Shown here piece after piece: positions 1-12,319 of a stretch of DNA of 64,000 nt. The stretch's first letter is position 1, and the number at the start of each line of letters is the position of its first letter. The stretch comes from Anisus vortex (taxonomy: Eukaryota; Mollusca; Gastropoda; Planorbidae). The DNA lies in the NCBI GenBank assembly GCA_949126835.1, contig OX421495.1, forward strand, positions 19,559,079 through 19,623,078, given 5' to 3'. The translations under genes and the position numbers were made by a program. The notes below the pieces were generated by a model. The model did no database searches, was not told where the DNA came from, and saw only the letters and a program-made list of their open reading frames with translations.

Positions 1-1299
1 TTGCTCTAACTATAGAGGGATTATGCTGCTATCAGTACTAGGAAAAAATTTAAATAGAATACTACTGCAAAGAATAAAGAAAGCAGTTGATGGCCTGCTA
101 CGAGACGAGCAAGCAGGCTTTAGACAGAACAAATCATGTCTGGACCAAATTGCTGCTCTTCGTATTATCATTGAACAATGCACAGAATGGAATGCTAGCC
201 TATTTACCAATTGTATAGACTTTGAAAAAGCTTTTGATAGTGTTAGTAGAGAAAATTTATGGAAACTGCTACGCCACTATGGTATTCCTCCAAAACTAAC
301 TGACCTAATAAAAAACACATTTCACTCATAATCTTTCATGATGGAAAACTAACAGAAGCATTTTAGACACAGGAGTTCGACAGGGCTGTCTACTTTCACC
401 ATTTCTCTTTCTGCTAGTAATAGACTGGGTCATGAAGAATACTACAGAAAATAGAAAAAAAAATGTAATTCAATGGACCCTGTTTAAACAGCTTGAAGGT
501 CTAGACTTTACAGATTACATAGCCCTATTAGCTCAAAGTCATAAGCAAATGCAAAAAAAAAAAAAAAGACTCTATATTCCTGAGCACAACAGCTAGGACT
601 TAAAATAAATGAAAGCAAATCCAAGATAATGACAATAAACTCCAAAAGTACTGACGCAGTGGAAGTAAGAGGAAAAGTGCTGGAAGAAGTAGACAACTTC
701 ACATATTATCTAGGAAGTATGATTGATTAAGAAGGGGGATCTGAACAGATATTAAGACAAGAATACAAAAAGCAAGAGGAGACTTTGCTATGCTTAAAAA
801 TATCCGGAAAACAAAACAGATGAGCACAAAGACAAAATTAAGTATCTTTTATTCTAACGTAAAGTCTGTCCTGCTGTAATACTCAGAAAGTTGGAGATCA
901 AGGAAAAGTGGGATTTGAACAAACTCCAAACTTTTGTGAATGGTTGCCTACGAAGAGTAATGAATATCAAATGGTATGAAAAAATTACAAGCGCAACTGG
1001 GAAAGGACAGCACATATTCCAATAGAACAAGAAATACAAACAAAGAACATGTAGATAGATAGACCACACATTGAGAAAACCAACTACGAATTTAACTAGT
1101 CGTGCTCTTGCATGGAATCCGCAAGGTGCAAGGCGAAGAGGTAGACCCAAGAACACCTGGCGGAGAGAAGTAGAAAAGGATGTGCAGCTGATTGGGAAAA
1201 GCTGGAAAGAGTTAGAGAAGATAGCCGGAGACAGGAAGACACGGAAATAAATTGTTGATGGCCTATGCTCCTTTAGGAGTTGATAATGGCGAAGAAGAA
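1..1299 (+). mobile_element. RTE-like non-LTR retrotransposon, 3' half, inactive
   Basis: Translation gives reverse-transcriptase blocks in order: LLSVLGK, then DEQAGFRQNKSCLDQIAALR (about 105-165), IDFEKAFDSV (about 215-245), and after a frame change GVRQGCLLSP (about 375). The catalytic FADD-type box reads FTDY near 510, so an active-site aspartate is lost. The C-terminal tail with WNPQGARRRGRPKNTWRREV lies at about 1115-1170, and the 3' end resembles other RTE-type tails (gataatggcgaagaagaag near 1280). Frameshifts and stops interrupt the reading frame. The element is cut by the window edge on the left. Clade assignment to RTE rests on the IDFEKAFDSV and NPQG..RRGRP signatures and is inference. 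Confidence 0.8.
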
Positions 1300-1445
1300 G
1301 CAGGCCTACTAAATAAAACTTAGCAACACACAGAGGACTGTATTATCGTAATGTGTTTACCAAACCCAGTGACCTCTGTTGTGGTTTTTATTTTAGTTAC
1401 TGATGACTTGATGAGTTATATTAGTCAATCATTTGAAGGTCTTGT

Positions 1446-1660
1446 TTGAAGCCGGCTGGTACAGCGGTTAGTTCACCGGACTGTCAACCAAAAATCAGCT
1501 GACTCGTCGCGGGTTCTACCCCCGCCACCGACGGATCCCTTTCGCCCTGCAGGAATTTTGGGCATGTAAACATCTTTGCGCCAGCAGGCAGCAGTGTGTT
1601 TACATCACATAGAACTGTTCCCAACGGGATATGCGCTACATAAGTCTTATTATATATAAA
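1446..1660 (+). mobile_element. tRNA-derived SINE, family B copy 1
   Basis: The head has a pol III A-box-like stretch (TGGTACAGCGG near 1455) and a B-box-like stretch (GGGTTCTACCC near 1510), followed by a body through TCGCCCTGCAGGAATTTTGGG. The last part (about 1608-1645) matches, with few changes, the 3' tail of the LINE fragment at 40650-41025 (CAACGGGATATGCGCTA). The same head appears at 45500-45330 (minus) and, truncated, at 47628 (plus), with different tails. It is not an intact tRNA gene. Confidence 0.75.
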
Positions 1661-1788
1661 GTAGCCTATGAGCATTGGCTGAAAGACTGGAGTAAGGAAG
1701 CTAGCTTTGACAGGATAGTGTGAAGGAGATGTTGGATTCTGCCTGTATGTACCTCCTAGCTTACTTCCTGAAACACCGTCGTCGCTGT

Positions 1789-1873
<85 letters not shown>

Positions 1874-1893
1874 TATATATATATACATATATA
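1789..1893. repeat. (TA)n microsatellite
   Basis: This is about 100 bases of almost pure TA with one interruption near 1866. It directly abuts the hAT element on its right. Open frames through it (Tyr/Ile repeats) are artefacts of the simple repeat. Confidence 0.95.
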
Positions 1894-2290
1894 TAATCTT
1901 TCCAGGGCCGGATTAAGCCATCTTGGTGCCCTAGGCACAAACCCACATGGGTGCCCCCGTCTGCCCCAGGCCCCCGATCATCCACTGACCGCTGGTCTGT
2001 TCAATATTATGCAAAAAAATTAACAAAGAAAAACCTAACACATATGTTTGAACTACTATCACACATATAAAACCTACAATAAGGTATTTCTGTATTTAAA
2101 TTAATAGTTAATTAATTTTGTAATAATAATAGACAAAAATACTGTAACTTTTTAAATAGATGAGATAATCAGAGAGAGCACACATTTACATTTTAAAGTT
2201 CTTTTTTTTCGAGATTAAGATCTGGCTAAGTTTTTTAGTACATAATCAAAGTTAATTTTGCGCAACAAGACTGCCTCAATCATCAGCAGA

Positions 2291-2598
2291 CAGTGCCGGC
2301 TTATGCATATAAACAAACTAGGCGGCCGCCTAGGGCGCAAAATTAGGTGGGGGGGGGGGCATTTTTTTTATATAGAGATGTAAAAATATAAACTAAATTA
2401 AAGTTTAGTATTAGGATAAGCCGACGAATTACTAGATCTAGGTAGTGTAAGGCGAGGGTATTTTATTTAAGTTTCTTAGTAAATAGAAAAGTATGACCTA
2501 ACACTAGGCCTACTCAGTTTCTTCCCGCCGAAGGCATTTTAATGAGGGCCCAGAATTTGTTTTCGCCTAGGGGGTCATAAACCCTAGAGCCGGTCCTG
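2291..2598. mobile_element. hAT-type MITE nested in the larger hAT element
   Basis: The ends are CAGTGCCGGC and, on the minus strand, CAGGACCGGC, with subterminal CGCCTAGG motifs on both sides. The flanking 8-mers are identical: TCAGCAGA at 2283-2290 and 2599-2606. It contains a G-run at 2349-2360 and no coding potential. A related copy lies in intron 1 at 15428-15703. Confidence 0.85.
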
Positions 2599-2777
2599 TC
2601 AGCAGAGATAAGGAATCAAGCCTATCTTGTTTCATTGTCGATCTAGTTGGATTTTTTTGTACGTTTCAACTGAGAAAAAGAGCGCTCAGTTGAACAGTTT
2701 GTAGTCATTATTGTTCAAAATATGCGCAAGGCAATTTCTACATTTGGAAAAGCACACTGAATGTTGTCTCTAACTAT

Positions 2778-3232
2778 TATCTTATCTTATCTTAGGCCAA
2801 TACATTACAGACGCTCCTTCTAGAAAGAAGATAATTGTGTCCTACGTTCATCTGTTGTCCGAGTCTAGTCTTGCATTTTTATTAATGTTTTAAATGATGT
2901 TAATTTATTGGTTTTTCTGGTTTGTTCATGCAACACATTCCACGCCCGAATGCCACTCGGGAAGAAATAGTATTTAAATGCATTTGCTCTCCCATAAAGG
3001 ATAAGGAAAAAGTTTTTGTCTTTATGTTTATATGAACTTTGCAACAGGTTGTTATTGGGTTGCATAATTCTGCATGACTGAACGTGTTGTTTTCAGATTT
3101 TGATGCACCAAACTTGTGGCGAATATATGAGTGGGAATGTTGTAGTTCAGTATAAAAATTATTGTTCAGATCTTCAGGATAAGCATTTATTAGTCCTTCA
3201 CAACACTGAGATGATTGTGATACATCGACCAA
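2778..3232 (-). mobile_element. Non-LTR retrotransposon C-terminus with (AAGAT)n tail
   Basis: On the minus strand the frame at 3065-2865 reads FKYYFFPSGIRAWNVLHEQ, a typical ending of CR1/Rex-like reverse transcriptase polyproteins (YFFPS.IR.WN.LP). After its stop comes a 3' UTR with TCTAGAAGGAGCGTCTGTAA and a short AAGAT repeat tail (about 2795-2778 read in reverse). It is nested in the hAT element. The same tail occurs at about 27860-27915 and on SINE copy 2 near 45330-45370. Confidence 0.7.
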
Positions 3233-3685
3233 ACAGGAAAATCGAACTGCTATAACATTTTATACCTGTCCTCGTCTACTTATCTCTGTCTCAAGTTTGT
3301 CAACAATGGCGTAGAAAGCAGATATACGAAATTTTTCGCTGGCATTCAGAGATACCTCAGGGGCATCACCATCAATGACCACTGTCTTTTGTTTACTGTT
3401 GACTTTCGTTGACTTATAATCCACACCTGGTGTTATTTATTTTGCAGCTTCTTCAAATCTTTCAAATTCATTCCTACATTCATGCAAGTGATCTGCTAGT
3501 GAAGAATATAAATCAGCTCACGTTTTCAAGTTCACGTGCTCATTTTGTAGAGCTTGACTGACCCTGTGAAAATGTTCTAACACTTCTTCCCAAAAGACAA
3601 GCATGAAGGAAAATTTTAATTCTTGCATCTTCTTTTCAATGTTTTCTGCTTCTCTTCTGGAGTCCCCCTTCTGTGACTGGTCTTA

Positions 3686-4744
3686 TTATAAACATTCTAA
3701 CGCCTCTATAATCTGAGGATGAAACTTTAGAATAGCTTCAGTTGCAACAGCATGTGCTTCCCATCTGGTATCGGCAAGAGACTTTACCAGCGTTTCATTC
3801 ACAAGGCATCCTTTCAGAATCTTCAATCTGTTTGTTGAAGCTGAGAAAAAAGTATAGATCAGTTGCACTGTATGGAGGAAGTTTACTGCCTCTAAACAAG
3901 AGTCAACGGCACTTCTGCCTACCAGATTTAGTGAATGGGAAGCTCAGGGTATGTATAAAGGAAACTCATTTTCCTCTAGAATTTTTTTCTGCATGCCTTT
4001 GTAGCACACAGACATTAGCTGCGTTATCGTATGACTGACCTATGCATTTCGCAAAATCAATATTGCAAACTTCACGTAAGTACTGCAACACTTCCTCCAT
4101 ACCTTCACCGGTGTGAATTTGCAGGTTTTGATAGTTAAAAAGAGCTCAATGGGCTATCCGACTACCACATATCGAAGAACAGCGCTTAGCTGATCTATAT
4201 GTGAAATATCGGGTGTTGAGTCTACCGACAAGCTGAAAAAACCGGATGCCTTTACTTCATCTACTTCATCTATTACGTCATGGACTTTTTGGGACATTAT
4301 TTCAATCAGTTCTTCACATATAGTTTTGGATAAATAAGAAGGATTTCCTTTTCCCGAATGTCCATATTTCGTAATGTGTGATGCTAAAAATAGATTAAAC
4401 TGATTGACCAACTCCAGCAACCCTAAATAATTTCAATTTTGTAAAAATTCAAATTTTTCATTTGTCCCTTTAAAAGCCAGACGAAGCTCATCTATAGTAC
4501 TGCTCGCCTCAAAACATGTTCTCAGTAACTGTACTTTTCATTTATTTGCGCTTCTAGCTTTTGTTGTCGACGAGCTATGTATATAACATGAAGTTTTTAT
4601 GAGCAGACTTTGTTCATGATTATCAACTTTAATGTTATTTTTCCAGTCACTGAACCCATTTTTATGAGCCAAACTTGTGGAACCTTTAGACGCAAAAAGT
4701 TTACAAACAAAGCAGTCCACAGATCCCCTGGATGGTGAATACAA
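3686..4744 (-). pseudogene. Broken hAT-family transposase (TTF zinc finger, DUF4371)
   Basis: The minus strand shows, from N to C: a TTF-type zinc-finger-like piece at 4744-4538 (DCFVCKLFASKG...); a DUF4371-like piece at 4420-4154 with SKTICEELIEIM and FFSLSVDST; a GQSYDNAANV block near 4050, the hAT motif usually written GQ.YDNGANM; and a piece at 3868-3686 containing LADTRWEAHAVA. These pieces are in different frames with stops between them. Similarity is to the ZMYM1-like branch of hAT transposases, by motif recognition only. No complete C-terminal dimerisation domain was recognised, and it is clearly inactive. Confidence 0.75.
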
Positions 4745-5083
4745 TAACCATTCTCTCCTGTACTGCTCACCATTTGCTTTTGTGCCATAGAAGAGTTTTT
4801 GAGGACAATATCATGTTATTTTTCCTCGAGCATAAATACGGCAAGATTTATCAAAGGGACCATAATGATGCTGACAGTTAGTGGGTCCACAGTTGACCCA
4901 GTAAGCCACAACATCAGCCTAGACGTCAATCCACAGTCCTGGATCTACTGTGTGATTTATTTTATCATCTTCATCTTAATCATCTTCATCTTTATCATCA
5001 TCTTCAGCAGACTGAAATGGGTCTCAACAAATTTCATTTTCAAGCTCTAATCCAGTGTCTGAATTGGCAGAACAGCCCATAAT

Positions 5084-5354
5084 GAGGACCGTATTTAGGA
5101 TTGTGGGGGCCCTGTTCCAAAGTGCCAAATTTATGTGGGGGCCCCCTCGTGGACTCGACCCTGCTAGTGTCACTTAACAATCAAATTATGTGATTTCCCA
5201 TTCACAGTATTTGTTCATTGTGCGCTTCTACAACAGCACTGTTCTAATTGCCGAAAGAAAAGACTAACATTTTTATTTTGGAATGTGTTTGCCCCTTTTG
5301 TGTGGGGACCCCTGTTCCATAGGAACATGTGGAACATGCCTAAATACGCCTCTG
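5084..5354. mobile_element. Possible small hAT-type MITE inside the hAT element
   Basis: Inverted ends contain GTATTTAGG at the left (GAGGACCGTATTTAGG) and CAGAGGCGTATTTAGG on the minus strand at the right, and both run into GGGG/CCCC-TGTTCC stretches. The flanking 8-mers CCCATAAT and CCTATAGT match at only 6 of 8, so boundaries are uncertain. Confidence 0.4.
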
Positions 5355-5561
5355 CCTATAGTAGACTTATCAAGAGGATTGATGGTGTCAGTAAAATCCT
5401 GTTCCACCTGTTGCTTAACTGAAACTAAATAATTCGTTAATTTTCTGCTCTTAGCTTTTAATATACACATTTTTCTTGAGGCCTTGTGGTGCCCCCCAAA
5501 CGCTTGGTGCCCTAGGCTCGTGCCTTGTGTGCCTAATGGTTAATCCAGGCCTGAATCTTGC

Positions 5562-8400
5562 GTATTGGCATCCTCGTTTTTTCCCTCATGTTCAATTCAT
5601 AAGCTTACCATAAGGTGCTGTACAGAAAATGAAAATTGATTTAACAGATGCAACATGTTGTATAGGTCAGTGGTCACGACTCGCTTTTTGAACATTTATT
5701 TATGTTGCTTTCGATCACTGTGTCTAAATATATATCTAACCCTCAGAAATATTACGCAGCAAAATGAATTGATATTAAATAAAGCTCGTTAGCCAATCCA
5801 CAAGTGAGTCGTTAGTTAAAGGTTGCCCGAAGCTCAAACACGATATTGATGATGGGTGTGTCCATCAACAGGTCCAGAACCATTGTAGTAGAATTCCCGC
5901 TGATTATGATGACGTTGTTTTTGAATCGTACATAGGCTAGGCCTAATCTGCCAAGTCAAAAGACATTTTCTCTTGACTGGCCAGCAAACTTGATATTATA
6001 GATTTCTTTTTCTATTTTATTTTATTTTTTACACAAAAGACCCCAGGGAAAAATCAATTGAAAATAAAATGATTTCGAACTCGGAAACTTTTTAGATTAG
6101 AAAATAGAAATAAATTATAAAAAAAAATAATTCAAATACATTCTGTTTCTGAATGAACATCTGTTGGCAAAAAATAAGAATTTTCGTACATGCCCACTTA
6201 AAACTCAGTAGAAAAAGATATTCTACTTTTTTTTTTTTAATGCGCCACGGGTTTATTTACCCCATTTTATTATTTGTTTACATTTTAAAATCATTGTGTT
6301 TGGTCAGACTTAGCCTAATGAATGGCTTTAATCCATTTAACCTGTTACCGACCACACGAGTAATAAATAAATGTTTAGATAGTAAACATGAGCACTTTTT
6401 CAATGATTGGATTAGTAGGCTTCTTACACTCAAATACGTTTACTGTACGGCTTGAATTGAATGAGCGCGAACGGCTTGAAATGGATGATATTTAGCTAAA
6501 TTTTGAGCTTTCTTTCAGCTACAATTTATTCTGATTTCTCTGTTGTCACTAAGTTATCTAGATCTTTAGACAAATTTTGAAAAACGGACAACTTCAGTCA
6601 CAAACATATCACACAGGCACAATTAGCAGTCATAGCATTGATGGTCTTGAACTGCCATAGCCTATCCCCCTTTGCAGAAAACGTAAAAAAACCTGGGTGT
6701 CATACTCGATTCATAATATTGTCTTTCGATTCCCACATTAGACAGGAGAGGCCTTTATTTAAGCTGCGTAGATTTGGTCAGATACGACCTTATTTTTCAC
6801 TTGACTCAGCAAAGAAACCTTCTGCCATAAATTGTTCGTTTCTCATTGCCGCTACTATATATTTTTGCTATTCTGTTCTATAAGTTAGACTTTTGACCAG
6901 CTTTAGGAGATGGACTAATACTAAAGTATAGTCATTACAGCCTATGGTAGGCTATGGGAAGCGGATTAACTAGGCCAAATGGCACCTGGGGCGGGGAGTA
7001 CACGATTGATTTTCTGATATTTTGCTGCTTGGATCTTCGGGTCGTAGGTTCGCGGCTGCCACTAATTTCACTGCCATGTTCCAGTCTTCTTCCGTGTCCG
7101 GAAACCTCTACGTCACTCTATGATATGCTTCACTGGGCCAGATGTTTGGTCTCGGTGCGTTGTAGAGAGAACTTCTTTGGAGGATGTGCATTAGAGTCGG
7201 TATAATAGGCTACATAGTCTCCAGTGTCACACCCACAAGTTGAAGTGTCTGCCAAGCTACGTCTTTTTATGTGAAATTTGAAATCTTAGGCCTACAGATA
7301 TAAGTATAAGATCAACTCTACCTTAGTGCTACCATGTGCACTATCGTCGGATAATATCCCTAAGAAGACTATACTTCCCTCAAAGGCTACGAAGACGTTG
7401 AAGTGTAAACTAACCGTAGGAAAAATATTGCTTAGAAAGGCATAGACAGACAGACAGACTGTTACTTATGAGAAGGAAACACTCGAGTGAATGCCTTAAC
7501 TAAAATGAAACCAGAAATATTCAGCTCATATCCTTGATCATGTAGTTGGGTTGTTGGGATTCCCTCCTGTCTTATGCCCACCATTGAGATCCAACAATGT
7601 ATAAACCGGTCCACTACTTTCTATTATTCTCCCATTTGTTTTACGTCTAACTCGGATCTACTCTTTCCACTTTACTGAGAGGGGCAGCCAAAATAGGCGT
7701 AGGCAAAGCATTGATTGTCTACAAAACATCGACTTAAGGTCAAAACTAGTGATGCAATAGGATGACTACAGTTTTATAAACCATTGCCTGTTGTTTTGCT
7801 TTTTTTGTTGCAAGCTTTGTGTCATTTTGTTTGTACATAACTTGTTAGAGTTTATGTAGGTCAATAGCCTAATAACTATAGGTCTAAACAATTCCAAGCT
7901 CTAAGCTTATAGGGGCCTACTGAGTGGACGTCCTTTATTTTCAAATAAAGGAAAAAAAATTGTGGTAACATACCTTGACGTTATTTCAAGAATGCTATAA
8001 TAGCTATATTTTATAGATCCAAATGATACAGAGGCTCGTGCTACAGATGTGAATTGAAAAGAGGCAAGGAAGCGAAATAAATAAAGCTATAGTTTCATAA
8101 TACACATTATGGTCTACATTCAAACAGTTTTGCTTGGCTTAGAAATCAAATTAGATCTAACTCACTCAGAAAATCGAAATCAAACTTCGTCTTTACATGT
8201 TCATTCTGCCTATTTTGAATTGTAGCCTAAATATCTTTAAAATCAAGCATTAAACGTGAAGCGTGCAATTAGAAACAAAATCGATCACCTTTAGATGAGG
8301 TTTAAGTGGAAACATGTTTGAAAAGTATACTTAGGCTATAAATAAAATATATCTATAATATGAACTCTACTTATTTGATATAGTTTTAATACGTGGCATG
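5562..8400. other. AT-rich intergenic DNA with one decayed LINE fragment
   Basis: Apart from the CR1/L2-like fragment at about 6630-6890, I see no gene, RNA or structured repeat here. Short open frames (6153-6455, 6954-7205) lack recognisable domains, splice context or start context and look like chance. Confidence 0.6.
6630..6890 (+). mobile_element. Degenerate CR1/L2-like LINE fragment
   Basis: Translation gives NCHSLSPFAENVKKPG and, after frame changes, IRPYFSLDSAKK. These match, with errors, the better preserved copy at 12330-12560 (NCHIPFADNVRNLG; IRPYLSLESAKK). The region is between the RT palm and the C-terminal thumb of the polyprotein. It is clearly dead. Confidence 0.65.
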
Positions 8401-8401
8401 G

Positions 8402-8935
8402 TAAATTGCATCGTTTACTAACAAAAGAAAACTTGCTCGCTAACAGGCTCAAAAAGGGTTCCACAGTGTTGGGCTCAGCAGCCAAATCGAACCTCCGAAA
8501 TATAGACAAAGTTCAAAACCTAGGGCTTCGAATGATAACAGGAGCAATGAAAACTACTCCAATCAGAGCAATGGAGGACGTAGCTACCTTAACCTCTATG
8601 GAAGTTAGACGAGAAACAAAAATTCTAACACAACTCACCAAATTAGAAGCAGCTGGACAAAACCCTTCAAAACCCAAGCTACTCAAAACCCACTCAATCA
8701 AAAGACTACAAAGATTTAATTTTTATACAAGAAACCAAACATCTAAAAAGTAAATATAAAATAGACAACATTGAAATTGAAGCCACACAAACTCACAGCC
8801 ACATCCCACCCTGGGACCCAAGCGAAACCGAGTGTTTCATTTGGATCAAGTCTGACTAAAACTGTAATTAGTACAATTTTATTGCCATAGCTGCCAATAA
8901 ATGGCTATTGGGAAACCGACCAAGAAACAGTCTTT
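8402..8935 (+). mobile_element. I/Jockey-like LINE C-terminal fragment
   Basis: The frame at 8406-8753 holds KVQNLGLRMITGAMKTTPI and AMEDVATLTSMEVRRE. This is the C-terminal pattern of non-LTR polyproteins of the I/Nimb/Jockey type (VQN.ALR.I.GA..TPI..ME...PLE.RR). A further in-phase remnant (IAANKWLLGNRPRNSL) runs to about 8935. No RNase H catalytic residues are recognised. Confidence 0.65.
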
Positions 8936-8940
8936 TTAAG

Positions 8941-10440
8941 AAATAAATACATAATAATCAGTTTAAGATCTTTTTAAGTGCAAAACAACAACAACAAAAA
9001 CAAAAACAAAACAAAAACAGAAAAAAAACAACATTACTTCTTTTTGAAAACGAAACAATTATTTCATGCTAATTTTTATTACTTAGATAACATATTCGAC
9101 AAGCCAACATTTCAGATAAAAATCCTTGTTAGAAATCACATAATGTGCAAAAAAACTTTTCACATGTAGGATTTTAATTTTTTTACTTTGGTGAGAATGC
9201 TACCTTTAAAGAATCAACTAAGAATCTTTCCACATATATACTGTACCCACGGATATACATATAGAACAATAATTCGCATACTTTTTTAATTCACTCTGTA
9301 ACTTATCTTGCATTTGGCCAACTTTGAAAAACAAATTTTCAGCTCATGCAAGAGTCTTTAAAGTCTTTAAACAAAAATGTTCAACCTGCTATTACAAAAA
9401 CAAGCAATTTTTTATTAATTGTACTTGGGGGAGCTATCATCTAATACCAAGCGCGTTCCCAGGTGACGGATAAAGGAATGACCCCCCCCCCCCCCCTTTC
9501 CCTTACATTGACATCATGGCAACGCCACTGCTGATTTTTCTCTTCAGTAGTTATAGACCTTGGTTGGTTAATCATTTTGTTTTGAAGATAAATTTCTATT
9601 ATTGGTTAACACGTGGCAGCTAATACAACAGTAAAATAAAAATATTTAAAAAAAAAAGGAAGAAAGCAAGAGAAACATAAGTAGAAAGTTAAAACGACAC
9701 GCATTTCCTTAAGTCGTGTACATAAAATTCGACGCAAACACAGCTCATATGAATAAAAATATTTTATACATGACGCAGATTTTCAATCTCTATTCATATG
9801 CTCCTGTTATTGAGGATTAACAACACAATGGGTTTTAGGAGACTAAGAGCTGAAGTACAGATTAACACACATCATTTAGCGCTTTCCAGCAGAGTTAAGA
9901 ATGTGTGAGATCGATACAAATCAATCAGTCGTATTTGGTTAAACATAGCCCGAGGCTGCTTTTTAAACGAACTAAGTGAACATTTTAATTTAATGTATTA
10001 TTTATATGCGGTAGACTAGTATTGTTTCAGAACGCTGTTTTTTTAATAGAGACAAAGGCCTAAAAATCAAATCTGAATGTTTTATTGTTGCAAATTACAG
10101 TTTTTCGTAGGCTTCTTTTCATTAGGCCATTCAGTGACTAAGCCTAGAGCTCTAAATTTAAACTATATATATTATTATTAGTAGGCCTTATAGTACCCCA
10201 GAAAACGATTAGCTTGCAGCGCATTTGGCATTCAACTGACAATTGCACCACTGAGCTATATATACATGGAGTGCTCAATCACTTAAAAGATAAAGCATAA
10301 AAATGTGCAAGTGCCTTGCTCTGTCAGAACTCTATGCTGTTGTACCATATTTTTTTTTTTTTTGTCATTAAGGAGCTAATGCCCGTGCCCAAATACACCA
10401 CTGGTTAACTGTCTCTTGTTCAATAAACAGCTTTAAAATT
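8941..10440. other. AT-rich intergenic DNA, possible short hAT MITE at 9448-9530
   Basis: No gene is recognised. At 9448-9530 the ends CAAGCGCGTTCCCAGG and (minus strand) CAGTGGCGTTGCCATG resemble a common hAT-type inverted repeat around a 16-17 base C-run. Flanking 8-mers do not match, so this is tentative. There is a short T-run at 10349-10362. Confidence 0.45.
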
Positions 10441-10539
10441 GAAACATGCTGGTTTTTGTTGAGTGTATTCAACATCACAGCCGTAGTCACCACAACCCAC
10501 ACGATCACAATTACTCTAAAATATTAGCCATGTATACTT

Positions 10540-11070
10540 TTTTTTGCAGTAGAATGACAACAAATGGTGAGTGCGACCTGGAAATCAACACCAGAATCAG
10601 TAAGGCGAAACAGGCTTTTGCACTGCTCAGCCCTTAAGGAGGACGTCGGGCCTCGGCCTATATACGAAAATAAGGATATTTAAGAGCAATGTCCGCAGCA
10701 TTCTCTTGTATGGGTGTTGGAAAACCACAAACACCACAGAGAGAAAACTAGAAGTGTTCCAGACACAAATCCTACAACGCATGCCCAAGATCTCTGCAAG
10801 GAGATGGCGATATCTGGGACACGTTTGCAGAATATCAACTGACACCCTCCGCAGGACAGCCATGAGATGACCCCCCCCCCCCCACCAGAGAAACCAGTCG
10901 AAAGGTAGACCAAAGGAAACATGAAGTAGAACGGCGGAAAGTGACTTGAAGGCTAGAGGCCTGATATTAGAAACAGCCCCACGAGCTGCAACAGAACGAA
11001 AAAAAAATAGAAATCTTTGGCTTTCGCCTCAAGCGCCAGCCGGCACTCAGGAGGTTGGGTGAGTGAGTGA
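10540..11070 (+). mobile_element. RTE-like LINE C-terminal fragment
   Basis: The frame near 10550-10637 reads SRMTTNGECDLEINTRISKA, matching the post-palm region of RTE-type polyproteins (YLGS.M...G.....I..RI..A). Downstream, in broken frames, are C-terminal tail remnants up to the ERKKNRNLWLS-like segment near 11000. Poly-C at 10870-10882 interrupts it. It is dead. Confidence 0.6.
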
Positions 11071-11436
11071 TACATTTTTAGCATCTTCGTATACTGAAGC
11101 ACCCACAGTGTCATATTATTATAAAGACACTTTCAATAAATCTCCGATTTCGTAAAGACAAAAAACGGTTTCGCATTTAAGGCCTAAGCCTCTCCTGAGC
11201 CAATTATCGCTGGTAACAAAACCCAACATTCTCAAGTGGTGTGATCGCATCACAACCACCTTTGAGAACTACCGTTTCCCAATGCAATTGATTGCTAAGC
11301 ATCACTGGTATGCCATCAAAAGTTCACGTGTCATAATTATTCGGAAAGCAAATATAATAATGAGCGAAACAGAAAGAAAGGATCGCATCTCTAGCGAATC
11401 ATGTCTTGTACGATATGTCTCAGGCAGAAAAAGTCC

Positions 11437-12010
11437 TACTCCCACTTGTACCTGGTTGGATCGGAAAACTAGGTGGTAAAACGACAGAGCCTTAGATTGA
11501 CATCTCAATGGTCTCGGGTCGAATCCGGGATAAATAAAAAAAAAGGACAAACAAAGTATCCCCGACCAATTTGATCTATAAGGCCCGTGAAGCAGCGCTC
11601 ACAAGTTTCCGTAGGCTCGGCATACGAAGACGGGTAAAATAGCCAGGGCTTTTCCCGAGGTCTGGCGGGTGTCTACAAGTCTACCCAACTCTGGTGGTTT
11701 TCTGGTGTTCTTTGACAGTCCTGCCTGCCAGGAGCTTAGAGAGGATTGGAACCGCCAACCGTTCGTGCCGAACTTTAACAGGGACGTATCTATATTCCGA
11801 GATGCAGCAGAGTTCCTTCTCCAAGCCCAAATAGAGTAATATCGTCTCGCGTTCTCACTTACAGAGAAGTAGGGTTCAAGTTTAGTGTGTTTCTGGCAGA
11901 ATTTGCAGGGGGATCATTAATAGCCACTGGACATTAAGCTGGTCACACAATCATCATGTATGTCGTGACCACGAAAAGTAGTTAATGCTGTTTAAAAATC
12001 CATTTACCGG
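11437..12010 (+). mobile_element. Decayed SINE family A pieces
   Basis: A tRNA-like head with a B-box-like GGGTCGAATCC lies at about 11516. A body piece at 11650-11700 matches the family A body (GGTGTC..C.AGTCTACC.AACTCTG). A 3' piece at 11935-12000 matches the CACACA...ATG..GTGACCAC.GAAA part. The pieces are separated, so they may be one interrupted copy or two. Confidence 0.5.
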
Positions 12011-12319
12011 GTAGATCGAAACTGTCTGAACGAGTTTTTTTTTGTTACTTTAGTACTTGGACTTCAAGGGGTAGGCCTATTATTTATAACACAATTGCAA
12101 CATTTTAAAAAGTAGCGCTACCGTATATTATAATTTTTGCTAAGGAATCGTATAGACTTCTTTTAGTCTAACTGGTTAGTCGGCTAGACAATTATTAGCC
12201 TACCAAAGACTGTCTATCATTTAGATTAAGCAGGATTATAAAGTGCTTCCAGAAATGGAAAATTTCTGTTTAGTTTTTTGTATAATTATGGACTACACGT
12301 GAAAAAAATAAGTTCTATA

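Larger units (their letters stand above)
1903..5553 (-). mobile_element. Decayed hAT transposon (ZMYM1/DUF4371-type) with TIRs and TSD
   Basis: The left end reads CAGGGCCGGATTAAGCC. The right end, read on the minus strand, is CAGGCCTGGATTAACC. Both ends go on to a GGTGCCCTAGGC-like stretch, giving imperfect terminal inverted repeats. Flanking 8-mers are AATCTTTC (1895-1902) and AATCTTGC (5554-5561), 7 of 8 identical, which is the duplication length expected for hAT. The interior carries broken minus-strand transposase pieces at about 4744-3690. Two or more later insertions sit inside (2291-2598, 2778-3232, possibly 5084-5354). Confidence 0.82.

Noticed and set aside
1484..1985. Minus-strand frames rich in Tyr-Ile
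   Set aside because: They run through the (TA)n tract and a SINE; there is no gene-like sequence outside the simple repeat.
2900..3232. A 110-codon minus-strand frame within the hAT element
   Set aside because: Its content is explained by a frameshifted LINE C-terminus (the adjacent frame carries FFPSGIRAWN).
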